Source: Roseofilum reptotaenium CS-1145 (GTDB taxonomy: Bacteria > Cyanobacteriota > Cyanobacteriia > Cyanobacteriales > Desertifilaceae). From it: a stretch of 64,000 bases of DNA. The stretch's first letter is position 1. Each line of letters starts with the position of its first letter. The stretch covers positions 45,186-109,185 of the forward strand of contig NZ_JAQMUE010000083.1 of assembly GCF_028330985.1 (NCBI RefSeq), written 5' to 3'. The position numbers and the translations under genes were made by a program. Shown piece by piece: positions 8,911 to 15,776 of this stretch. A model generated the notes under the pieces. The model had not been told where the DNA came from, did not search any database, and saw nothing but the letters and a program-made list of their open reading frames with translations.

Positions 8911-10644
8911 ATGTCCTCCCTAATCAAACCCCGTGATGTCCAAGTTGTTTACCTCGATCGCCAAACTACCCTATTGCGATCGCGCACTTGGGATCGTTTA
9001 AAATTTGAAGTCGAATATTCCCTACAAAAGGGAACAACGGCAAACTCATTCCTGATTCAAAGCGATAAGATAGCCCTGATCGATCCTCCTGGAGAATCCT
9101 TTACCGAGAACTATATCAAAGCACTTCAAGAGCGACTCGATCTGGCCTCCATTGATTATGCGATCGTTCAGCATTTCAATCCCAATCGAGGTGCAACATT
9201 AAAAGCACTCCTCAAACTTGCTCCTAAACTCACCTTAGTTTGCTCAAAAGCGGCTAAGTTAGCCCTGGATAAACTGTGGCAAGACGAGGATTTAGAGGTC
9301 AAGGTGCAACTGGTGAACCGATCGGATCTAGACCTAGATCTAGGACAAGGCCATCACCTTCAGTTTATCCCTACCCCTACCCCACGATGGCCCGATGGCA
9401 TCTGCACCTATGACCCTGTATCACAAATCTTGTTTACCGATAAGTTTTTCGGTGCTCATGTCTGCGGAGATCAAGTGTTGGATGAAGGCTGGAAACTTTA
9501 TAGTGAAGACCGACGCTATTATTATGACTGTATCCATGCCGCCCAACCTCGACAGGTGCTGACCGCCCTAGACCGGATCAAAGATAAACCCACTCGGTTT
9601 TATGCTCCTGGCCATGGCCCCTTGGTACGCTATGGAAAACAGGAGTTAACACAGCTCTATCGCAGTTGGAGCGAGAAGCAAAGCGGACAGGAGCTATCCG
9701 TAGCCCTAATCTATGCATCGGCTTATGGGAATACAGGAACATTAGCTCAGGCGATCGCCCGTGGAATTACGAAATCGAGTGTCGCGGTTGAGTTGATTGA
9801 TTGTGAACTGGCCGATCCGGCTGAAATTCAGGCCCAGGTAGAAAAGTGTGATGGCTTTATTTTAGGTTCTCCAACTTTAGCGGGCCATCCCCCCACCCAA
9901 GTCCAAACCGCTTTGGGAATCGTCTTATCAACTGCGGCGAAAACGAAATTAGCGGGTGTATTTGGCTCCTTTGGTTGGAGTGGAGAGGCGATCGATATTT
10001 TAGAGAGTAAGTTACTCGATGCTGGATATAAGTTTGGCTTTGAGCCAATCCGGGTCAAGTTTGCTCCGACGGATGCTATTTTGCAGCAATGTAAGGAAGC
10101 TGGGATTGATTTTGCTCAACAGTTGAAGAGGGATCTCAAACGACGCACTCCCAGGCAGTCTGTCAATGTATCAAGTAGCGATCGCACGGCTCAAGCAGTC
10201 GGCCGGGTTGTTGGATCGCTGTGCGTGGTTTCGGCCCATCGAGGAGAGTTACATAGTGGAATGCTCGCCAGTTGGGTGTCTCAAGCGACATTTAATCCGC
10301 CAGGGTTAACCGTTGCAGTAGCCAAAGATCGGGCGATGGAGTCTTTAACCCATTCGGGCGATCGCTTTGTGCTGAATATCTTGCCCGAAAATAGTCCCTT
10401 AACTCGCCAATTTACACGCAAGTTTGCCCCTGGAGAAGACCGGTTTGTGGGCTTGGAAACGGAAACGGCATCAAATGGCGCTAAGATTCTCAAAGATGCT
10501 CTCGCTTATCTCGAATGTACGGTTGGCGATCGCATGGAATGCGGTGACCATTGGATGGTTTACGCCACCGTTCAGAGCGGTCAAGTCTTTGATAAAACTG
10601 GGGTAACCGCCGTTCACCATCGCAAAACTGGCAGTTATTATTAA
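8911..10644 (+). CDS. flv1: Flavodiiron protein, Flv1/Flv2 (type B) class
   Basis: Cyanobacterial flavodiiron proteins reduce O2 with electrons from the photosynthetic chain. This 577-residue protein has the cyanobacterial three-domain order: metallo-beta-lactamase-like (about 30-245), flavodoxin with FMN loop YASAYGNTGTLA (about 268-400), and a C-terminal flavin reductase-like domain (about 425-577). The diiron ligand segment, usually HxExDH, reads QHFNPNRG, and the later SHGP-type site reads GHGP. This is the non-canonical pattern of Flv1/Flv2, which act as heterodimers with Flv3/Flv4. No sll0218-like or flv4 gene is adjacent, so Flv1 is more likely than Flv2. Confidence 0.8.
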   Translation: MSSLIKPRDVQVVYLDRQTTLLRSRTWDRLKFEVEYSLQKGTTANSFLIQSDKIALIDPPGESFTENYIKALQERLDLASIDYAIVQHFNPNRGATLKALLKLAPKLTLVCSKAAKLALDKLWQDEDLEVKVQLVNRSDLDLDLGQGHHLQFIPTPTPRWPDGICTYDPVSQILFTDKFFGAHVCGDQVLDEGWKLYSEDRRYYYDCIHAAQPRQVLTALDRIKDKPTRFYAPGHGPLVRYGKQELTQLYRSWSEKQSGQELSVALIYASAYGNTGTLAQAIARGITKSSVAVELIDCELADPAEIQAQVEKCDGFILGSPTLAGHPPTQVQTALGIVLSTAAKTKLAGVFGSFGWSGEAIDILESKLLDAGYKFGFEPIRVKFAPTDAILQQCKEAGIDFAQQLKRDLKRRTPRQSVNVSSSDRTAQAVGRVVGSLCVVSAHRGELHSGMLASWVSQATFNPPGLTVAVAKDRAMESLTHSGDRFVLNILPENSPLTRQFTRKFAPGEDRFVGLETETASNGAKILKDALAYLECTVGDRMECGDHWMVYATVQSGQVFDKTGVTAVHHRKTGSYY

Positions 10645-10650
10645 TTCCCG

Positions 10651-10679
10651 GTAGGAGTGGGTTGGAAATCCACTCCTAC
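10651..10679 (+). terminator. Strong hairpin after the flavodiiron gene
   Basis: A perfect 10-bp stem, GTAGGAGTGG paired with CCACTCCTAC around a 9-base loop, lies 7 bases after the stop codon. There is no T-run, so it may act as an RNA-stabilising or factor-dependent 3' end, or be a dispersed repeat. Confidence 0.55.
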
Positions 10680-10831
10680 TAGCGGTAAGTTACAGCGCTT
10701 TGCTTTGTGGTAGGGGGATGGGGAGATCAGGGGAGCAAACAACAGATTGGGTGGAGCGTTTCGCTGTTCTCGCGATCGTTAAAAACAGTCGTTAATGTAT
10801 CTGATATAGCAGAGAAAAGTGCTTTATATTT

Positions 10832-10898
10832 CCTCCGTTGTTGTACTTTAGCGCTATTAGGGTAGATCGGAGCGCTAAAGCACAACAGCAACAGGAGG
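10832..10898. promoter_or_regulatory. Long imperfect palindrome whose right arm contains a Shine-Dalgarno
   Basis: TTGTACTTTAGCGCT (10841-10855) is repeated inverted at 10871-10885 with one mismatch. The arms extend outward to CCTCC at 10832-10836 facing GGAGG at 10894-10898. That GGAGG is a perfect ribosome-binding site six bases before the ATG at 10905, so the stem would sequester it. Function is inferred; a dispersed palindromic element is the alternative. The rest of the gap from 10680 to 10830 shows nothing recognisable. Confidence 0.5.
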
Positions 10899-10904
10899 TT
10901 TCTA

Positions 10905-10967
10905 ATGCACTACATTAACTATCATGAGTCGCGATCGCCTCTCCTTGTCGCTTTATCGGCCTTGTGA
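10905..10967 (+). CDS. Possible 20-residue micro-ORF behind a hairpin-masked RBS
   Basis: An ATG preceded by GGAGG at ideal spacing opens a 20-codon frame beginning MHYINYHESR and ending VALSAL. It overlaps the 3' end of the convergent secreted-protein gene by 15 bases. I do not recognise it. The ribosome-binding site is better than that of most genes here, which is the main support. It could be a regulatory leader peptide or chance. Confidence 0.3.
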   Translation: MHYINYHESRSPLLVALSAL

Positions 10968-11447
10968 GTCCGGGTTAATCGGTGCGATATACTCTCTATT
11001 GGCACGAACATAACAAATGTAAGTGTCTAAACGCTCACCAGTATTCCGAGTTTGGATATCAAGAAAACTGGCAGAAACCCTAAGCCAGGGATTACCATCG
11101 ATCAACCTCATCGCATTGTCTTGGTTACTGCTAAAAACAGCATCTACCACTGAACCATACCTAAGGGTCACGACAACAGAAAACTGGTTATCACGACAAT
11201 TTAAACCCTTTGGATCGGGATCGACTACCAACCATTGTTTCTGTTGATAAGTTCCTCGATTGCCAAGCACACGAGATGATTGAAAGTCACCATTATTGTC
11301 GAAAACTGGTACATCAGCCACTTGAGCCTCAGCAACAGTCGTCCCTGAACCGAAAAAGATAGGGAATGAGAGAAGGGATAGAATTAGGGTTCGCCACACT
11401 ATATTTGTACTCCTTACGACAGTACCCCAAGTATTATTATCACTCAC
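10953..11447 (-). CDS. Secreted hypothetical protein
   Basis: This 164-residue protein has a signal peptide: a hydrophobic core TLILSLLSFPIFF and a likely cleavage after AEA near residue 41. The mature part is rich in beta-type sequence with two cysteines (GLNCRDN and DTYICYV) that could form a disulfide, as in small SH3-like exported cyanobacterial proteins. No catalytic motif is visible. Location should be periplasmic or extracellular. The function is unknown. Confidence 0.7.
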   Translation of the reverse strand: MSDNNTWGTVVRSTNIVWRTLILSLLSFPIFFGSGTTVAEAQVADVPVFDNNGDFQSSRVLGNRGTYQQKQWLVVDPDPKGLNCRDNQFSVVVTLRYGSVVDAVFSSNQDNAMRLIDGNPWLRVSASFLDIQTRNTGERLDTYICYVRANREYIAPINPDSQGR

Positions 11448-11561
11448 ACCTTATGCTTCATGATCGTGGGTCAACAGATTGGGAATGTGGGTCAGGGGTG
11501 ATGATTGATAATGGCGGGTCGAGGCAATTTTGAGTGCAGGTTACCCCCCTTAGTAATCGGT

Positions 11562-12113
11562 TTAATCAAGCCGTTTTTCTAGATATTGACCAATCATTTG
11601 TTCTTCTCCTGCACGGGAGATAATGGTTTGTCTCGTGCGATACTGCTGACCCACTAGTTTAATTTCTTCTTCAAATACCGACTGGTTGTATTCAGTGCGT
11701 AAGCACAAGGTGTGGGGATTAGGGAGATAATAGTCTGCTGTAACGGGTTTAGAGGTGGCAAAACCGCGATCGCGATATAACAAGTTTCCTAAAACTCCAA
11801 TCACTGTTTCTCCCTTAGACTGCTTTTTCCCTGTAACAGACTCTTGAGCATCCCAACTCACTACAGAACCGAATGACAGTAGGGTCTCATCTTCCAACTG
11901 ATGTAACCTAGCCAAATGCCGTAGGGGTTCACTTCCTTGGGGTAAATAGGTAATTTCAATAATACTGGAAATTTCTTGGGGGTCTCCATCCGGTAGCGTA
12001 TAGTAGCGTCGCTGGGAAGACCAACGCCCTACTGTTTCTCGGAAAAACCGCTCAGTGTCTCGTTCCTGGGTTGTTTGTAGGGCAGTTGGGGCTAAGTTTA
12101 CTTGGGATATCAC
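11562..12113 (-). CDS. CpcS/CpeS-family phycobiliprotein lyase
   Basis: Members of this lipocalin-fold family attach phycocyanobilin or related bilins to phycobiliprotein cysteines. The 183-residue sequence has the family pattern: FFxETVGRWSSQRRYY at residues 23-38, SVVSWD near 84, a YRDRGFATSKPVTADYY block near 113 and LCLRTEYNQ near 136. It is closer to the divergent CpcU/CpcV-like members than to canonical CpcS, so its substrate site is uncertain. It stands alone, divergent from arsA. Confidence 0.75.
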   Translation of the reverse strand: MISQVNLAPTALQTTQERDTERFFRETVGRWSSQRRYYTLPDGDPQEISSIIEITYLPQGSEPLRHLARLHQLEDETLLSFGSVVSWDAQESVTGKKQSKGETVIGVLGNLLYRDRGFATSKPVTADYYLPNPHTLCLRTEYNQSVFEEEIKLVGQQYRTRQTIISRAGEEQMIGQYLEKRLD

Positions 12114-12304
12114 TACGGTTGCTCCTTATGCGAGAGTCGGTTGACGCAATTTCAACCCATATTTGGGAACTTGTGTCAAGAATTTTAACTTTTCTTAATG
12201 TTATCCTAGGATTAGCGATCGCGCAACCTTGCTGAAACCGTACCTAAGCTGTAGCAGGGTTGTCGAAAGTTGTACCATAGGGGATTAGGACGCAAGAAAC
12301 TCAT

Positions 12305-14212
12305 ATGAATCCATACGATCGCCTAGAATTATTGCTCTTGAGTGGTAAAGGGGGAGTGGGGAAAACAACACTCTCCTGTGGTTTTGCCCGGTATTGGGGT
12401 CAGCGGTTTCCCCAAGAGAAAGTGTTGCTGCTCTCAACAGATCCGGCTCACTCCCTAGGGGATGTGTTGCAATGTCCAGTTACCGGCGATCGCCTTTCTC
12501 TGCCAGATTTGCCCAATTTAGAAGTGCAAGCTCTCGATGCAGCAGCCTTATTACAAGAATTCAAACAGAGCTACGGTGAAGTCCTACAACTGCTTGTTGA
12601 ACGAGGAAGTTTTGCAGCGGCCGAAGATTTAACCCCCGTCTGGGATTTAAGTTGGCCGGGACTCGATGAATTAATGGGAATCTTAGAAATTCAGCGCTTG
12701 TTGCGGGAGAAAGAAGTAGACCGGGTGGTGGTGGATATGGCTCCTAGTGGTCATGCGCTCAATCTGTTGGGATTAATGGATTTTCTCGATCAGTTTTTAG
12801 AAGCACTGGATTTATTCCAGGAAAAACATCGCGCTATCAGCCAAGCATTTACCGGCCGCTATCAAGGGGATCGAGGGGATGAGTTCTTACAAGAGATGAA
12901 GTCCGATCTGCAAACGGGACGGGCCTTATTACAAGATCAAGACCGCACCCGTTGCGTAGTCGTGGGAATTGCTGAAGCTATGAGTTTAGAGGAAACTCGG
13001 CGCTTTGTGACTTCTCTGCAAAAGTTGCAGATTCCCTTGGGAGGGGTTTGGGTGAATCGGTTGGTCGCGAGATCGGAAGATTTATCACCAGAGGATCGAG
13101 ACCGCTATGCAGAGCAGCAACAGATTCTACCGCAATTTCAGAAACTTGCAGAAGGTTTACCCCTGTTGGGCATTACTCAGTATGCGAGTCCTCCGTTGGG
13201 AGGTGCAGCGTTAGATGGGGTCATTGCTCAGATGTCACCGGTAGAGGTGCAGGATGCAAGGATTACCTCGACTGAAGTGATTTGGCCCGATCGCATCCCA
13301 CCGGGTTTACCTGATTTTATCGCTCAACAACGCCGTTTGATTATCATTGGTGGGAAAGGAGGAGTGGGTAAAACAACGGTGGGGGCGGCGATCGCCTGGG
13401 GAATGGCTCAAACCCATCCTGAAAGCCAAGTGCGGGCAATCTCGATCGATCCGGCTCACTCCTTGGGGGATGCATTTGGACAGCCTTTAGACCACGATCC
13501 CCAGGCGATCGATCTCCCCAACCTCACAGCCGCTGAAATCGATTCTCAAGTCCTGCTCAATCAGTTTCGCGAAGCCTATCTGTGGGAACTCGCGGAAATG
13601 ATCAGTGGCGATTCCCCGACCCAAGAGAATTTACAATTACTCTATGGCCCAGAAGCTTGGCGTAAACTGGTCTCCCTCTCCTTTCCTGGGATTGATGAAA
13701 TTTTAGCCCTCTTAGCAGTAATGGAACTCCTAGAGAATCAAGAGCAAGACTTAATTATCCTGGATACCGCTCCTACAGGGCATTTACTCAGATTTCTAGA
13801 AATGCCAACAGCTTTAGCAGACTGGTTAGCTTGGGTGTTCAAATTATGGATTAAATACCAAGATGTTCTCGGACGTACCGAGTTTATGGGAGAACTCCGT
13901 ACCCTAAGAAAACGGGTAGTTGCAGCCCAGAAAAAACTCAAGGATGCTCGGCATACTGAGTTTATTGGTGTGGTTCAGAATCAACCAGCGATTTTAGCCG
14001 AGCATCATCGATTAAGTCAGTCTTTAAAGGATCTAGAGGTTTGTCAACCTTATGTAGTGTGGAATTATGCTTCTAATTGTCATGACCCGTTGGGTTGTAA
14101 TAGCGAGCAAACTGTAATTCATCTTCCTCCCTTGCCTCGCTCTGTTCAACCTCTCCTGCGGATCCAAGGAGCTGCGCGGTTACTGTTTGAACCGTTTTCG
14201 AGCGAGGACTAG
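12305..14212 (+). CDS. Tandem ArsA/Get3-family ATPase
   Basis: This cytosolic P-loop ATPase has 635 residues with two complete ArsA-type halves. The deviant Walker A motif GKGGVGKTT occurs near residue 15 and again near 351, and each half has DPAHSLGD (switch/A' region) and a DMAPSGH or DTAPTGH box. Tandem halves are typical of bacterial ArsA, which energises arsenite export, but there is no arsB, arsR or arsC nearby. A tail-anchored-protein-like or other metabolic role is possible. A region before the ATG (AGGGGATTAGG) may help translation. The stop overlaps the convergent gene at CTAG. Confidence 0.9.
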   Translation: MNPYDRLELLLLSGKGGVGKTTLSCGFARYWGQRFPQEKVLLLSTDPAHSLGDVLQCPVTGDRLSLPDLPNLEVQALDAAALLQEFKQSYGEVLQLLVERGSFAAAEDLTPVWDLSWPGLDELMGILEIQRLLREKEVDRVVVDMAPSGHALNLLGLMDFLDQFLEALDLFQEKHRAISQAFTGRYQGDRGDEFLQEMKSDLQTGRALLQDQDRTRCVVVGIAEAMSLEETRRFVTSLQKLQIPLGGVWVNRLVARSEDLSPEDRDRYAEQQQILPQFQKLAEGLPLLGITQYASPPLGGAALDGVIAQMSPVEVQDARITSTEVIWPDRIPPGLPDFIAQQRRLIIIGGKGGVGKTTVGAAIAWGMAQTHPESQVRAISIDPAHSLGDAFGQPLDHDPQAIDLPNLTAAEIDSQVLLNQFREAYLWELAEMISGDSPTQENLQLLYGPEAWRKLVSLSFPGIDEILALLAVMELLENQEQDLIILDTAPTGHLLRFLEMPTALADWLAWVFKLWIKYQDVLGRTEFMGELRTLRKRVVAAQKKLKDARHTEFIGVVQNQPAILAEHHRLSQSLKDLEVCQPYVVWNYASNCHDPLGCNSEQTVIHLPPLPRSVQPLLRIQGAARLLFEPFSSED

Positions 14213-14508
14213 GAAAAAGCTGGGCTGAAGTTCAGGTTTTGATTGGTCTCTAACTGATGATTCGATACGCACTTGAGATTAACCCAAATCTTGTAACCTC
14301 CCTCTGAGCAAGTAATGCAGCTTTTGATGTTTTGTTCAGCCATGTCACAGGCATAACTATAGGCTTGTAGGCGATTCTCTTGGCTGTAAGAACGAACATA
14401 GGTATACATCTCGTTCTGGTAGGACATAGCGTCCTGAACACCATTGTTCCAGTATTTGAAGGGTTGCACCAATTGCTCTTGGATGATTGATGGTAGACTT
14501 ACGGACAT
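14209..14508 (-). CDS. Small hypothetical protein with four cysteines
   Basis: The ATG at 14508 is preceded by AGGAG at six bases, giving 99 residues (MSVSLPSIIQEQLVQPF...). The product is soluble-looking, rich in Tyr, Asn and Gln, and has cysteines in YACDMAEQ, SCITCSEGG and LKCVSNH, which might bind a metal. It is convergent with arsA and overlaps it by 4 bases. I do not recognise the family. Confidence 0.6.
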   Translation of the reverse strand: MSVSLPSIIQEQLVQPFKYWNNGVQDAMSYQNEMYTYVRSYSQENRLQAYSYACDMAEQNIKSCITCSEGGYKIWVNLKCVSNHQLETNQNLNFSPAFS

Positions 14509-14983
14509 AATCAACTCCTACAAATTCCTTGCTTGTGTGTTCCTTGATATGAATGATCATAGGATGTGAATGTGAAAAACCTGTGAAACCAAGGCTTCAC
14601 ATCACTCTATAAAGAGTTTACATAAATTTACGCTCTTTAGGAAATCTTTATTTTCTCTGTTTTTTGTATATATGAATACAAAAAAAGCCCGAAATGATTA
14701 GGATTCCTGACTGGAAAGTTCACAAATTTAATTGAGGATTAATTTGGCCAATCAAGAGGGCAACCTGTAGTGAATAGGATTTGACTTTCAGATTACCATT
14801 GATTGTGCTTTGGGGGATAAGGGGTTTAACCCCTTCTTTTTCGGAGAGTGACAGAAGAGGAAATCCAATCCTTAAAAGCTTGCTACGAATGAGGGTGAAA
14901 AAGATGATAGTCACCCTGTAGCTCCGATTTAATTGAAAGTGAGTGTTTACAACAGTCCCTAGGAAATTAAAAGGTGATGTTAA
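14509..14983. other. 475-bp intergenic region with an orphan terminator
   Basis: The region is AT-rich, with inverted repeats GTGAA...TTCAC near 14583-14600 and AAAGAG...CTCTTT near 14611-14638, plus TTGTAT...ATACAA near 14665-14682. The only strong signal is the plus-strand terminator at 14819-14841. The open frame 14720-14914 on the minus strand runs through that terminator and has no RBS or family match, so I do not call it. Confidence 0.5.
14819..14841 (+). terminator. Rho-independent terminator with no upstream gene
   Basis: AAGGGG-TTTAA-CCCCTT is followed by CTTTTT, a textbook intrinsic terminator on the plus strand. The nearest upstream plus-strand gene (arsA) ends about 600 bases earlier, with a convergent gene between, so this may end a small RNA starting somewhere in 14640-14780. 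Confidence 0.6.
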
Positions 14984-15376
14984 CTAACCGTTACGGATGC
15001 GATCGCATGAACATGATGTTTCTAACCATCGCTCTCCGAGTTCTTTGATAGAGAGTAGAACTGGTTTGAGTTCTCGGCCTTTTTCCGTAATTGAATATTC
15101 AACATGGGGCGGGATTTCAGGGTATACCGTGCGTTTGACTAACCCATGGTGTTCCAATTCTCGCAAACGCAGGGTAAGGGTTTTAGAGCTAATACCGGGT
15201 AAGGCATCCAGAAGGGCATGGGTGCGGCGATCGCCTTGGAACAGTTCCCGCAAAATCAACACTGACCATTTAGAACTAATCAAGTCCAGGACAAACTGAA
15301 TCGGACAGCTTGGTACAAAACAGGCAGACTCTGGGATAGAGACTTCTGTTTCTATGGGGTTCCGTTGATAGTTCAT
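14984..15376 (-). CDS. HxlR-family transcriptional regulator
   Basis: This 130-residue winged-helix DNA-binding protein has the HxlR core CPIQFVLDLISSKWSVLILRELF at about 25-47, followed by the RRTHALLDALPGISSKTLTLRLRELEHHGLV helix-turn-helix and wing. It has the conserved pre-helix cysteine (SCPIQ) plus an upstream CFVP cysteine and a C-terminal CSCD motif. These could sense redox state or metal, as in other HxlR proteins; that is inferred. It is divergent from ppsA across 400 bases, so it may control itself and possibly ppsA. Confidence 0.9.
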   Translation of the reverse strand: MNYQRNPIETEVSIPESACFVPSCPIQFVLDLISSKWSVLILRELFQGDRRTHALLDALPGISSKTLTLRLRELEHHGLVKRTVYPEIPPHVEYSITEKGRELKPVLLSIKELGERWLETSCSCDRIRNG

Positions 15377-15776
15377 AAGCGAATACTACTAACCTTAATG
15401 TTTATTTAAATATGTTTGTATCCCTGACTACATCCTATTTTTTCCCTTTAGGTAACTAAGGATTCAGGGCGTACCTACCTTGTAATTTTAATAGAAAGTA
15501 ATAGGCTGTGAGAAGAGTGAATCCAAAGCCACTATCACGGGCAATTGCCCAGCAGGAAACGCTAAAGTCTTGGTATATCAAGGTTTCAAGCGATCAATAA
15601 CTGTTAGTTGATAGTCCAAAATTACAGAAGTTGACACAAATTGAGAGAGAACTTAATCTCTCGTAACTTCTCAGGCAGTATGTGGAAATAAAACTCCATT
15701 AAAAAGTATTACTTTACTGTACTGTGCTGCCTAGCTAAGTCGAATTGAATTAAAAATCCATGGAGGATATTGAACC
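15377..15776. promoter_or_regulatory. Divergent promoter region between hxlR-like gene and ppsA
   Basis: The 400-bp region carries no convincing ORF. It ends in a strong ribosome-binding site for ppsA (GGAGG at about 15762-15766, ten bases before the ATG). AT-rich stretches near 15400-15440 and 15690-15750 are plausible promoter locations, but I cannot assign -10/-35 boxes with confidence. Confidence 0.4.

Noticed and set aside
8606..8923. 105-codon frame between purK and flv1
   Set aside because: It covers heptamer repeats and both gene ends, with composition unlike a protein.
14720..14914. 64-codon minus-strand frame
   Set aside because: It spans the plus-strand terminator at 14819-14841 and has no RBS or known family.
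15377..15776. Riboswitch upstream of ppsA
   Set aside because: I looked for known conserved cores and found none. The length alone is not evidence.
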